Positions 8,067 through 16,480 of a stretch of DNA of 64,000 nucleotides are shown in pieces. Location of the stretch: the NCBI RefSeq assembly GCF_900104045.1, contig NZ_FNIN01000002.1, forward strand, positions 248,001-312,000. The letters run 5' to 3'. Position 1 is the stretch's first letter; each line of letters opens with the position of its first letter. A model generated the notes under the pieces. The model was not told where the DNA came from, did no database searches, and saw only the letters and a list, made by a program, of their open reading frames with translations. The DNA is from Desulfonauticus submarinus. Lineage in GTDB: Bacteria; Desulfobacterota; Desulfovibrionia; Desulfovibrionales; Desulfonatronovibrionaceae. Both the position numbers and the translations under genes were made by a program.

Positions 8067-9347
8067 ATGAATTATCGATTTTTCCCTAACTTCACAAAAG
8101 AAGAGTTAGCTAAGATTCAATTAGAAGGACTAAAATGGACAGTAAATCACGCCTATCAAGGAAGTGCTCAATATCAAAAAAAACTTAAAAAATCTGGTAT
8201 TCATCCCAACGATATTAAATCCTTAGAAGATCTACAATATTTACCTTTTACTACAGTAGAAGATTTACGCGAAGGATATCCATTACCTCTACTTTCTGTA
8301 CCTGAAGAAGAAGTAGTAAGAATCCATGCCTCTTCTGGAACCACAGGAAAGCGGAAAGTACTAGCATATACTCAAAAAGACATAGATACGTGGAAAATAA
8401 TGCTTGCCAGATGTTTTGAATTGGCTGGTTTATCTCCTCTAGACAGAATACAAATTGCTGTTGGGTATGGATTGTGGACAGCTGGGGCCGGATTTCAATT
8501 AGGATGTGAATATTTTGGAGCTATGGCCGTTCCTATTGGACCAGGCAATTTAGATATGCAACTTCAATTATTAGTAGATTTTCAAACAACTTGTCTTTGT
8601 TCTACAGCCTCTATGGCTCTTCTTTTAGCAGAACAAGTTAAAAAACATCAACTCCAATCTAAAATTGCTTTAAAAAAAGCAATCTTTGGCGCAGAACCAC
8701 ATACTCCTAAAATGCGAAAGTACATAGAAGAAACATTAAACCTAGAAGATACTTTTGATATTCCAGGTATGACAGAAGTTTATGGTCCAGGCACAGGTCT
8801 AGAATGCAGCGCACACCAAGGAATACACTATTGGGCTGACTTGTTTATCTTAGAAATCTTAGACCCTAATACTCTTAAGCCTGTTCAACCTGGAGAAGTA
8901 GGAGAAATGGTTATTACAACTCTTTGTAAAGAAGCTGTTCCTCTTATTAGATATCGCACTAGGGACCTAACAAGATTTATTCCAGGAGAATGTTCCTGTG
9001 GATTAAATCTTCCACGACATGATCACATATTAGGAAGATCTGATGATATGTTTATCTTTAGAGGTGTTAATATCTATCCTGGCCAAATCGCAACTATTTT
9101 AGAACAATTCCCTGAATTGAGTTCAGAATATCAAATCTACTTAAATCGAAAACAAGGCTTAGATTTTATGACTATAAAAGTCGAAGCTCAAGAAGGGACA
9201 ACAATTCCTGATAACTTAGCAACTGCAGTAGAAAAAAATATCAAAACTAAAATTCTTGTTAGCTCAAAAGTAGAAATTGTACCTCCATTAAGTCTTCCTC
9301 GTTCTTTTGGAAAAACTAAAAGACTTATAGATGAAAGAGATAACTAA
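8067..9347 (+). CDS. paaK: Phenylacetate-CoA ligase-like AMP-forming enzyme
   Basis: A 426-residue cytoplasmic adenylate-forming enzyme of the PaaK group, which activates phenylacetate or related aryl acids with ATP and CoA. The AMP-binding loop is HASSGTTGKRK near residue 90, then MTEVYGPGTG, YRTRDLTRF and HDHILGRSDDMFIFRGVNIYP near the C-terminal hinge. Length is typical (about 430). The RBS GGAG precedes the ATG by 8 bases. It stands alone and converges on the AI-2E gene with a 9-base gap. Sulfate reducers often carry such ligases for aromatic or fermentative 2-oxoacid pathways; the true substrate is not visible from the sequence. Confidence 0.9.
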   Translation: MNYRFFPNFTKEELAKIQLEGLKWTVNHAYQGSAQYQKKLKKSGIHPNDIKSLEDLQYLPFTTVEDLREGYPLPLLSVPEEEVVRIHASSGTTGKRKVLAYTQKDIDTWKIMLARCFELAGLSPLDRIQIAVGYGLWTAGAGFQLGCEYFGAMAVPIGPGNLDMQLQLLVDFQTTCLCSTASMALLLAEQVKKHQLQSKIALKKAIFGAEPHTPKMRKYIEETLNLEDTFDIPGMTEVYGPGTGLECSAHQGIHYWADLFILEILDPNTLKPVQPGEVGEMVITTLCKEAVPLIRYRTRDLTRFIPGECSCGLNLPRHDHILGRSDDMFIFRGVNIYPGQIATILEQFPELSSEYQIYLNRKQGLDFMTIKVEAQEGTTIPDNLATAVEKNIKTKILVSSKVEIVPPLSLPRSFGKTKRLIDERDN

Positions 9348-9355
9348 CTCTAAAA

Positions 9356-10432
9356 CTAAGAACAATTAGAACAGTTGTCCAAATGTTCCTTAAATTCCAG
9401 CTCGTAAATTTGCAACATAACTAAAGCAAAAGTAAAACTAAGAGGACCATAAATAAGTCCTATAAAACCAAAACAACTAACCCCGCCTATTATTGCTAAA
9501 AATAAGAAGAAGGGAGAGATAAATTCTCCCTTCCCTATAAGATACGGACGTAAAAAATTGTCTATTCCTCCTACTAAAATAATCGACCACAAAGCTAAAA
9601 ACAAACTAGCTCCCATTTTTCCCAACAAAAAAAGATATCCAACTGCAGGTAGCCATACCAAAGCAGTCCCTACTACAGGGATTAAAGAAGTCACAGCCAT
9701 TAATGTTCCCCAAAAAATTGCAGGTAATCCAACTAAAGCAAGCCCAATTCCACCCACAATCCCTTGAGCTAAGGCTGTAAGCAAATTGCCTATCACTACT
9801 TTCTTAGAAACATCACTAAGGGCAAAAAGAATTTTCTCTTCTTGTTCATCTGGTAAAGGAGATAATCTTTTCAATTTATTTAACAAACTATCTAGATCTC
9901 TCAAAAAATAAAATAACATAAAGAAAAATAGTCCTGTATTAGTAAAAAAGGTTAATACATTACTTAAAATAGTTCCTCCCTCTTTGGCTATAAAAAGACT
10001 AATTTTTTTTATAGAATCTGCCAAATAGCTAGCAAACTCCTGCTGCTGTAAAAACTGTATTTTCTCAAAACCAAATTTCCTTAAAACATTTTCTAGCTTA
10101 TTTATCCAAGAATCACCAATTGATGAGAAATCTAGCTTCAGTAAAAAAGTATTCACCTTGGATGCAATATCAAATCCTTGAGAAATAAGAGCTGATAATA
10201 ATAGAATACAGGGAACAAAAATAAAAATAAAAAATAAAAATAAAGTTAAAAAAGAGGCAAAATTTTTTCTATTTTTTACCAAAATTAAAATCTTTTTATA
10301 AATAGGATTTAAAACCATACTAAAAATAATTGCTAGCAAGAGGACATTCCAAAAAGGTCTTAAAACAAAAAACACTAATCCCAAGGATAAACATAATAAA
10401 AACAACTGAAAAGGACGATGAGTATTGAACAT
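9356..10432 (-). CDS. AI-2E family (PerM-like) membrane permease
   Basis: A 358-residue polytopic membrane protein. Hydrophobic segments come in the family pattern: two near the N-terminus (FQLFLLCLSLGLVFFVL, then ILLAIIFSMVLNPIYKK), one near residue 65, a long amphipathic central region, then four to five more after residue 200, including the conserved stretch VGLPAIFWGTLMAVTSLIPVVG broken by typical Gly and Pro. The family exports varied substrates, including AI-2 (TqsA) and Na+/H+ or peptides, so the name does not define a substrate. The start has GGAG 4 bases upstream. It converges with the CoA ligase gene. Confidence 0.88.
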   Translation of the reverse strand: MFNTHRPFQLFLLCLSLGLVFFVLRPFWNVLLLAIIFSMVLNPIYKKILILVKNRKNFASFLTLFLFFIFIFVPCILLLSALISQGFDIASKVNTFLLKLDFSSIGDSWINKLENVLRKFGFEKIQFLQQQEFASYLADSIKKISLFIAKEGGTILSNVLTFFTNTGLFFFMLFYFLRDLDSLLNKLKRLSPLPDEQEEKILFALSDVSKKVVIGNLLTALAQGIVGGIGLALVGLPAIFWGTLMAVTSLIPVVGTALVWLPAVGYLFLLGKMGASLFLALWSIILVGGIDNFLRPYLIGKGEFISPFFLFLAIIGGVSCFGFIGLIYGPLSFTFALVMLQIYELEFKEHLDNCSNCS

Positions 10433-10450
10433 ATCTCCTCTCTTATAATT

Positions 10451-10492
10451 AAAAAGCCCATCAACGAATGTAATTTATTCTTGTTGATGGGC
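10451..10492 (-). terminator. Intrinsic terminator after the STAS-like gene
   Basis: A perfect 10-bp stem, GCCCATCAAC at 10456-10465 and GTTGATGGGC at 10483-10492, is followed on the minus strand by five T (10455-10451). It lies 27 bases after the stop of the 130-residue protein gene and just upstream of the AI-2E permease gene, so the permease probably has its own promoter or depends on read-through. Confidence 0.8.
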
Positions 10493-10518
10493 AAAATACA
10501 TCTTAACAAGCATGTTTA

Positions 10519-10911
10519 CTATTTATCTGGATCTATACTGTTAATGATCCAATTAAGAGCTATTTTTTCCCAATTTACAATAGAGGAAGCATCAATATAC
10601 CTCTCCCAATCGTATATTCCTGTTTTTTTAGCAATACATTGAAATTGCATTTTAGTAACAGCACTCCTTAAAACAACCACTGAGCGACTCATGCCTTTTT
10701 CTTTATATAATCTCTGTCCTTCCTCTATGTATTTTTGCAGTTCAGGAGGAAGAGGATCCATTAAACGCATATCCACTAAAACACCAAATGATGGTGGAGC
10801 ACTATCCAAAACTTTCCTAGACTTTTCAACCCACTCTTTTACTTCTTCCTCCTGCAAAAGTCCTTCAAAGGTAATTTTATATCCATAGTTCTTTTTTTCA
10901 ATTTTATACAT
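10519..10911 (-). CDS. STAS/SpoIIAA-like small protein, unknown role
   Basis: A 130-residue soluble protein. The pattern of an N-terminal beta pair (YKIEKKNYGYKITFEG), a helix (EEVKEWVEKSRKVLDS), a buried strand (FGVLVDMRLMDPL), a further helix and a strand (SRSVVVLRSAV) resembles the SpoIIAA-like or STAS fold. The family is a guess from this secondary-structure order and not from a diagnostic motif. There is no signal peptide. It is a single gene ended by a strong terminator at 10451-10492. The closest functional hint is that STAS-type proteins act as anti-sigma antagonists or small-molecule binders. Confidence 0.6.
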   Translation of the reverse strand: MYKIEKKNYGYKITFEGLLQEEEVKEWVEKSRKVLDSAPPSFGVLVDMRLMDPLPPELQKYIEEGQRLYKEKGMSRSVVVLRSAVTKMQFQCIAKKTGIYDWERYIDASSIVNWEKIALNWIINSIDPDK

Positions 10912-11043
10912 ATTGTCTCCTAATTATTAAAAAGAACTAAAATTACCCTATACATATAATTAAAGAAAAGCACATCTTCACTTTAAAATCAAGCAATACT
11001 CAAAAAAGTTTTTATGAGTTTAGTAATTCTCCTTTAAAACCTT

Positions 11044-12654
11044 TTAAGAAGTGAAATATTTAAAGGCCTTATCTACAACAGACTTATCTGGTACACTAAA
11101 TAAACTTACCCCTATTGCCAATAAAAAGGATACAGGAAGAGCAACGACATTAGGATCTACCCATTGTAAAAGCCAAATCCAAGATCCCTTTGTAGCTCCT
11201 GCTACTAAGGTAACTTTACCAAAAAACAATTTGCATAATCCTATTGCCTTTGCCTCTTTTAAATGAATAAATAAAAGCCAGAACATAGAAAATATAAATC
11301 CACCAACTAAAGAACATTTAGCCCCAAGAGGAGTCATCCTTTTCCAATACAATCCCAAAAAATAGCTTGGAAGAAAAGAAGCTGCACATAGACCAAAAAA
11401 GAATGCAGTAGCTCTTGCAATCACAGAGCCGGGTAAAATCCAAGCCCATAAAAGAGCAGCAGCTACAGTTAAAAACACTCCGATCTGACTTGTCTTAAAA
11501 GAAGTCTTGGTCGAAAGTGTAGAGCCTTCTACAATATCTCTTCCCAAAGAGGTACCTCCCACATGATATTGAGAAGATAAAGTAGACATAGCTGCAGCAA
11601 ACATTGCAATTAAAAATAAACCAGAAAACCAGTGTGGCATTATCTTTTCAATATAAAGAGGAATAATTTTATCAATATTACCTTTGGCCATGGCAATAGA
11701 AATCTGACCAAATTCTTTATAAAAAACTGCATTAGAAAGGGCTCCTACAGTAAATGCCACCCCTGTCATAAGCAAAATAAACACTCCTCCTACAAGCACA
11801 GCACGATGCAACTCTCTATCTGATGGAACAGTCATATATCGCAAGGCTAATTGAGGTTGAGCCAAAACTCCAATCCCAACTCCATAAATGATAGTAGTAT
11901 AAATAACTAACCAAATTGGTGTTCCAAACTTTGCCCCTTGTGTCCAGCCAATAAGACCTCCTGCCTTTAATTTAGCAGGGACAAGATGGACCATATCTGT
12001 TAAAGTTTGATGAGCTGAAATTACTCCTCCTAATTTAGAATAAGTAAATACTATTAAAAAAATCATCATTCCTGCCATAATACATCCTTGGAATGCATCA
12101 GTATACATAACAGCTTTAAGCCCTCCTGTAATAACATAAAGAGCGACTAAAACCGTAACCAAAACTAACCACATTTCGTAGGATATGCCCAACGATTGCG
12201 CAAAAGAAACTTCTAACATCCTACAAATACCTATCAAAACTGCTGCTGCATACAAGGGAATAAAAAGAAAAATGATTAAAGCAGAAAATTTTTGAATAAA
12301 AGTGGAATTAAAACGCCTACCTAAAAATTCAGGAAATGTATGAGCATCTAAAGCTAAGCCCATAACTCTAGTTCGTCTCCCAAAAAAAACCATGGCCACT
12401 AAAATTCCTACCACAATATTTAAAAAAGTAAGCCAAAGTAAAGGAAAACCAAATAAGGCCGCTGCTCCTCCAAAACCAATAATTGCTGAAGTAGAGATAA
12501 AAGTCGCTCCATAAGATAATGCCATAACAAAAGCATTCATTTCTCTACCAGCTAGCAAATAATCTTGAGAGCTCTTTGTATGTTTATAGCCCTTATAACC
12601 TAAAAAAAATACTACCCCTAAATATCCTAAAATACTAAGCACCTTATAAATCAT
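11044..12654 (-). CDS. Sodium:solute symporter (SSS family)
   Basis: A 536-residue membrane transporter with about thirteen hydrophobic segments. Family features include the N-terminal YLLAGREMNAFVMALSYGAT, the SATFIS-like Na+ region, FPEFLGRRF, and ITGGLKAVMYTDAFQG, which is the best-conserved SSS signature. The fold is LeuT-like and imports a solute with Na+. Substrate cannot be read; relatives carry acetate, proline, pantothenate or other carboxylates. Translation is probably coupled to the 52-residue partner gene upstream, which it overlaps by 11 bases. Expression probably passes through the leader terminator at 12825-12856. Confidence 0.9.
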   Translation of the reverse strand: MIYKVLSILGYLGVVFFLGYKGYKHTKSSQDYLLAGREMNAFVMALSYGATFISTSAIIGFGGAAALFGFPLLWLTFLNIVVGILVAMVFFGRRTRVMGLALDAHTFPEFLGRRFNSTFIQKFSALIIFLFIPLYAAAVLIGICRMLEVSFAQSLGISYEMWLVLVTVLVALYVITGGLKAVMYTDAFQGCIMAGMMIFLIVFTYSKLGGVISAHQTLTDMVHLVPAKLKAGGLIGWTQGAKFGTPIWLVIYTTIIYGVGIGVLAQPQLALRYMTVPSDRELHRAVLVGGVFILLMTGVAFTVGALSNAVFYKEFGQISIAMAKGNIDKIIPLYIEKIMPHWFSGLFLIAMFAAAMSTLSSQYHVGGTSLGRDIVEGSTLSTKTSFKTSQIGVFLTVAAALLWAWILPGSVIARATAFFFGLCAASFLPSYFLGLYWKRMTPLGAKCSLVGGFIFSMFWLLFIHLKEAKAIGLCKLFFGKVTLVAGATKGSWIWLLQWVDPNVVALPVSFLLAIGVSLFSVPDKSVVDKAFKYFTS

Positions 12655-12802
12655 TGGATTTCTCCTTATGTAAGTCTATTCTTTTTTCTACAATAAGTCC
12701 TTTTTTATTCCAATTAATAAGACCATAAATTACACATACTCCAGCGGCTAAAATACTTAAAATATACGCCAATGCCATTTCAAAACTCCCCATCCCTAAC
12801 AT
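12644..12802 (-). CDS. Small accessory subunit of the symporter
   Basis: A 52-residue protein: MLGMGSFEMALAYILSILAA then CVIYGLINWNKKGL and a charged tail. It has one hydrophobic segment (about residues 8-28) and a short cytoplasmic end. A very strong RBS, AAGGAGGAG, ends 4 bases before the ATG at 12802, and the gene overlaps the symporter start by 11 bases. Such tiny single-span proteins are known directly upstream of SSS symporters in Desulfovibrio-type genomes (called symporter small accessory protein). It probably helps fold or stabilise the transporter. It is below common ORF-length cut-offs, so it is easily missed. Confidence 0.8.
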   Translation of the reverse strand: MLGMGSFEMALAYILSILAAGVCVIYGLINWNKKGLIVEKRIDLHKEKSNDL

Positions 12803-12824
12803 CTTCTCCTCCTTTTTTTAAAAT

Positions 12825-12856
12825 AAAAAAAAGGCCGCTGGTTTTCACCTGCGGCC
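12825..12856 (-). terminator. Terminator-like hairpin in the symporter leader (attenuator candidate)
   Basis: On the minus strand GGCCGC (12856-12851) pairs with GCGGCC (12838-12833), with an inner ACC/GGT pair, then eight T follow (12832-12825). Only about 9 bases separate the T run from the RBS of the small symporter subunit gene. No promoter fits between, so transcription of the operon must cross this element. The only gene upstream (13182, plus) is divergent, so it is not the terminator of another operon on this strand. The plus strand also shows six T after the stem. Confidence 0.7.
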
Positions 12857-12861
12857 TTTTT

Positions 12862-12948
12862 TCTTCTTTTTATTTTTATAGACTACTATCACTTGGCCGC
12901 AGTTCTATAACGACCAAAAAAATAATAGCCATAAAAATAAAAAGAAGA
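12862..12948 (-). repeat. Long imperfect hairpin upstream of the terminator
   Basis: An 18-bp perfect inverted repeat (12862-12879 against 12931-12948) encloses a 51-base apical part that can pair further with mismatches. The apical part holds GGCCGCAG at 12895-12902 on the plus strand. Its RNA copy on the minus strand, CUGCGGCC, is exactly complementary over 8 bases to the first arm of the terminator (12849-12856). This gives two mutually exclusive pairings and so the layout of a transcription attenuator or riboregulator. A palindromic mobile remnant is the alternative reading. Confidence 0.6.
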
Positions 12949-13181
12949 TACTACCTGGTTATTCATAGAAAATTTTATTAAAATAAATAAATATAGTCGT
13001 CAAACCTTTTCTTTCTAAACGGTCAAAAATCATCGCTAATAGAGCAAAAAACACATTAAAAGGTTAATGATCAATTATAAATTATTAAAAATCATTTTCT
13101 TTAAAGATCCCTTTTTCTAGGTATTAATAATTTTAATTAAGACGTGTTGACGAAACTATTTTTCAAAGTTAAAAATAATTT
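12949..13181. other. Remaining gene-free stretch before the stress-protein gene
   Basis: An AT-rich region (part of the 379-base gap 12803-13181) without a credible ORF. It should contain the promoter of the symporter operon on the minus strand and that of the stress protein on the plus strand. TTGACG at 13147-13152, 17 bases and TAAAAA at 13170-13175 could serve the latter, but would put the transcription start at or next to the ATG at 13182. Confidence 0.4.
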
Positions 13182-14051
13182 ATGCAACTTTCTAAAAAAT
13201 TTCTTTTAACTGTAAGTGAAGATTACTCTAAATTTTTTGGGGTAAAATTTATTTCTTATTTTTTCAAAAATAAAGAAAATATCTCTTTAGATTTAATTTA
13301 TATTGCCCCTAATCCAGCTAAAACATCTTCTTACAAACACGATGAAATTATTTTTAGCAAACAACTAAACCATCAATATAAAAACAAGGGAGTTACAGCC
13401 TTAAAAGAAGCTAAAGACATACTTTGTCAACATGGATTTCAAACAAATCAAATTCAAACCATTTTCAAATTTCAAAATTATTCCACAGTAACTGACTTAA
13501 TCCAAGAAGCTCATAAAGGTCTATACGATGCCCTTATCTTAGGGAGCAGAGGTCTATCCTTTTTAGAAGAAAAAATTTTTGGAAGTACAAGTAAAACAAT
13601 TTTAGAAGCCGAAATTGACTTTCCCGTTTGGATCTGTAGAGAGCCAGATTTTGAAACTAAAAACGTACTGGTATGTCTAGATAATTCTCAAGCAAGCCTT
13701 AGAGTCTGTGATCATGTCGGTTTTATATTACAAGACAAACCAGAACATAATATCATCCTTACCCATGTCCAAACCAACAAACACCAAGAACCAACCTCTA
13801 TCTTTAACAAGGCATTAAAAGAATTTAAAAACAATAACTTTCCCTCAACCAGAATACAAACCAAACTCCTATATGGGAAAGATGTTTGTGAAACTATTTT
13901 AAATTTTGCTAAAAAACAAAAAATTGCTGTAATTGCTTTAGGACATACTGGGAAAAAAGAACATTTATTTTCTTTATTTTTTAATTCCAACTCAACTCTC
14001 TTAGAAATTTTTGAACAATTTAAAAATATGACTCTTTGGATTTCCAAATAA
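13182..14051 (+). CDS. Tandem-domain universal stress protein
   Basis: A 289-residue soluble protein with two USP domains, about residues 1-150 and 160-289. The first domain keeps the nucleotide-binding pattern G-x2-G-x9-G-(S/T): LGSRGLSFLEEKIFGSTSK. In the second the loop reads LGHTGKKEHLFSLFFNSNS, which lacks the second Gly, so ATP binding there may be lost. Each domain begins with a short strand (FLLTVSED, NVLVCLDNS). No Shine-Dalgarno sequence is visible before the ATG. Role: stress or energy-state response in the cytoplasm; no partner gene is adjacent. Confidence 0.85.
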   Translation: MQLSKKFLLTVSEDYSKFFGVKFISYFFKNKENISLDLIYIAPNPAKTSSYKHDEIIFSKQLNHQYKNKGVTALKEAKDILCQHGFQTNQIQTIFKFQNYSTVTDLIQEAHKGLYDALILGSRGLSFLEEKIFGSTSKTILEAEIDFPVWICREPDFETKNVLVCLDNSQASLRVCDHVGFILQDKPEHNIILTHVQTNKHQEPTSIFNKALKEFKNNNFPSTRIQTKLLYGKDVCETILNFAKKQKIAVIALGHTGKKEHLFSLFFNSNSTLLEIFEQFKNMTLWISK

Positions 14052-14100
14052 CTTTCTTAATCTTTTTATCTCATACTGCTCTGCGAAATAAACAAAGGCA

Positions 14101-14883
14101 TTAGATATACCCTTTAAACTTAGCCCAAGCCATTCCTAAAAGTTCATAAAAAAGACGCTCACTCTTTTGCAATCCCTTATAAGAAGGAAAATAAGACCAC
14201 CATAAATAGTCAGAAGTTTTTTTAGATAAATAAGGACTTGGCGAAGGAATAGGTTTTAGACCATATTTTTTAAACAATGCAACAGCCCGCCACATATGAG
14301 AAGCAGAAGTAACTAAAATAAATTTTTTGTCCTTTAAAATATTCTTTAAAGCCTTTGCTTCATCTCTTGTATCAAAAACTTTCTTATTCAAGATAATATC
14401 CTCTTTAGGAACCCCTAGCATAACAGCAATTTTTTGCATTACAAGGGCATTACTCTGAGCATCATTTATAATGCCTCCAGAATATATAACTTTAGCTAAA
14501 GGAAACATTTTTTTTAGACGAACACTCTCTACTACTCTAGGCAAAGTCCAAGCGCTAATCTGAGAATTTGCAGGTAGAAACTCATCGCTTGTATGTCCTC
14601 CCCCAAGAACAACTATATAATCTATATCCAATTTATTATCTTGAACAGGCAAATATCTATGCTCAAAATGATACATAATTTGATCAATAAAAGGACTACA
14701 ACTTACCAAATATAAAAAAATACACCCAGATAAAATTAAAACTCGCCCCACCTTGCGATAAGTTTGAGAGGCAAATTTCTTTTTCTTCCTAGTTAGCCAC
14801 CAACCTAAAAGAATTATTTCTATTCCCAAAGGAAGGGGGAAAAATAATCGTGCGATTAACTTTTTTAGGGTAAAAGAAAACAT
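14101..14883 (-). CDS. ElyC/SanA/YdcF family (DUF218) membrane protein
   Basis: A 260-residue protein with two N-terminal membrane segments (about residues 12-30 and 45-63), followed by the DUF218 domain: DYIVVLGGGHTSDEF, KVIYSGGIINDAQSNA and KFILVTSASHMWRA, with the conserved GGG, SGG and SH residues. This arrangement matches ElyC of E. coli, an envelope-biogenesis factor linked to undecaprenyl-phosphate use. Exact chemistry is not established. It lies 15 bases downstream of aroC and is probably the last gene of the tlyA-trmH-aroK-aroC operon. Confidence 0.85.
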   Translation of the reverse strand: MFSFTLKKLIARLFFPLPLGIEIILLGWWLTRKKKKFASQTYRKVGRVLILSGCIFLYLVSCSPFIDQIMYHFEHRYLPVQDNKLDIDYIVVLGGGHTSDEFLPANSQISAWTLPRVVESVRLKKMFPLAKVIYSGGIINDAQSNALVMQKIAVMLGVPKEDIILNKKVFDTRDEAKALKNILKDKKFILVTSASHMWRAVALFKKYGLKPIPSPSPYLSKKTSDYLWWSYFPSYKGLQKSERLFYELLGMAWAKFKGYI

Positions 14884-14898
14884 ATCCTTACCTTTTAA

Positions 14899-15957
14899 TT
14901 AAAAAGTTCCCATCCTTCTCTGCAACAAAATAAAGTCCGCCAACACCAAGGCCACCATAGCCTCTAAAACAGGGACAATTCTAGGAATTGCACTAATATC
15001 GTGTCGTCCCCCAACTCTAATTTCTACTTCTCTTCCCTTAGTATCCACTGTCCTTTGGACTTTTCCTAAAGAAGGAATCGGTTTAACAGCTGCTCTTACA
15101 ACAATATCCTGGCCTGAAGAGATGCCGCCTAAAATTCCACCTGCATTATTAGACATAAATCCATTAGAAGTCAAAAAATCATTGGTTTGACTACCTAACT
15201 TTTTTGCTACTTCAAAACCAGTACCAATCTCTACCCCTTTTACAGCTCCTACCCCCATCAATGCATATGCTAACCTAGCATCTAACTTATCAAATACAGG
15301 TTCCCCAAGTCCTGCAGGGACATTAAACGCTCTTATCTCAACTATGCCACCTAAAGTATCTCCTACTGACTTTACTTCTTGTATTCTATTTTCCCACTTA
15401 GGAATAACATCTTTATCCGGAGAAAAAAAATAATTTTTTTCTATTTCATTTAAATCAATTTTTTCAACCCTAATACCACCTAATTCCAAAGTATATGCTT
15501 GAATTACTATTCCTAAAGTATTTAAAAAAGCTCTTGCTATACTTCCTCCTACTACTCGGGAAACAGTTTCTCTTCCAGAAGAGCGTCCTCCACCTCTATA
15601 ATCCCTAAAACCATATTTCTTGTCATAAGTAAAATCAGCATGACCTGGCCTATAAATATTCTTTATTTTACTATAATCTCTAGAACGCATATCCTCATTG
15701 GCAATAAAAAAGCCAATAGCAGTTCCCGTGGTCTTACCTTCAAAAACCCCTGACAATAACTTTACTTTATCTTTTTCTTGGCGCTTTGTGCTAGAAATCC
15801 CTTTGCCAGGCCTTCTAAGGTCTAAATATTTTTGAATAAAAGCCTCACTCAAAGGAATCCCTGAAGGACAACCTTGCACTACTCCTCCTAATCCATAACC
15901 ATGAGATTCTCCAAATGTCGTTAAGATAAATACTTTCCCGAAACTATCTCCACTCAT
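14899..15957 (-). CDS. aroC: Chorismate synthase
   Basis: A 352-residue cytoplasmic enzyme that converts 5-enolpyruvylshikimate-3-phosphate to chorismate using reduced FMN, the last step of the shikimate pathway. Signatures are present in order: TTFGESHGYGLGGVVQG near residue 12, RPGHADFTYDKKYG, GGGRSSGRETVSRVVGG and, near the end, GGRHDISAIPRIVPVLEAM. Length is typical (350-365). It overlaps aroK by 14 bases, so the last two kinase/synthase steps (AroA excepted) are co-translated. Confidence 0.97.
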   Translation of the reverse strand: MSGDSFGKVFILTTFGESHGYGLGGVVQGCPSGIPLSEAFIQKYLDLRRPGKGISSTKRQEKDKVKLLSGVFEGKTTGTAIGFFIANEDMRSRDYSKIKNIYRPGHADFTYDKKYGFRDYRGGGRSSGRETVSRVVGGSIARAFLNTLGIVIQAYTLELGGIRVEKIDLNEIEKNYFFSPDKDVIPKWENRIQEVKSVGDTLGGIVEIRAFNVPAGLGEPVFDKLDARLAYALMGVGAVKGVEIGTGFEVAKKLGSQTNDFLTSNGFMSNNAGGILGGISSGQDIVVRAAVKPIPSLGKVQRTVDTKGREVEIRVGGRHDISAIPRIVPVLEAMVALVLADFILLQRRMGTF

Positions 15958-16480
15958 TTTTAATCTTCCTTTTAATCTCTTCTCCTATTTGTTCTGGAAG
16001 TTGCCGTGCATCAATTATATATCTCGCACACTCCAAATAATAATTTTCTCTTTCTTGCATAACTTTTTTCACTTCTTCCTCTAAACTCAAATTAGTAAGA
16101 GGCGGTCTATTTTCTTTATCTAAAGATACTAAAAGTCGTTTAATTGCCGTATCTATATCTATTTTTAAATAAAATGTATATTTTTGTGATTTTAAAAAAA
16201 CTCTATTTTTTTCTTTTAATATAATTCCACCGCCTGTGGCAAGAACTAAATTATCTTTATTTTCAAAAGAAAATAAAGCCTTGCTCTCTATTTCTCTAAA
16301 ATAATTCCATCCTTTATTTTGAATTATATCTAAAATACTTTTCCCCTCTTGTTTAGATATAAAAACATCAAGATCAACAAAATTTTTACCTATTTTTTTA
16401 GCAACAATTTTCCCAATTGTAGATTTTCCACATGCCCGTGGTCCTAATAAATAAATATTTTGTTTTACTTGTTTGCCCAT
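15944..16480 (-). CDS. aroK: Shikimate kinase
   Basis: A 178-residue P-loop kinase that phosphorylates the 3-hydroxyl of shikimate. The Walker A motif is GPRACGKSTIGK (residues 13-24). Shikimate-binding residues appear as FVDLDVFISKQEGKSI, FREIESKAL and ATGGGIIL, and the LID region is KENRPPL. Length is typical. It overlaps trmH by 16 bases upstream and aroC by 14 downstream. It is a core enzyme of aromatic amino-acid synthesis. Confidence 0.95.
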   Translation of the reverse strand: MGKQVKQNIYLLGPRACGKSTIGKIVAKKIGKNFVDLDVFISKQEGKSILDIIQNKGWNYFREIESKALFSFENKDNLVLATGGGIILKEKNRVFLKSQKYTFYLKIDIDTAIKRLLVSLDKENRPPLTNLSLEEEVKKVMQERENYYLECARYIIDARQLPEQIGEEIKRKIKNEWR

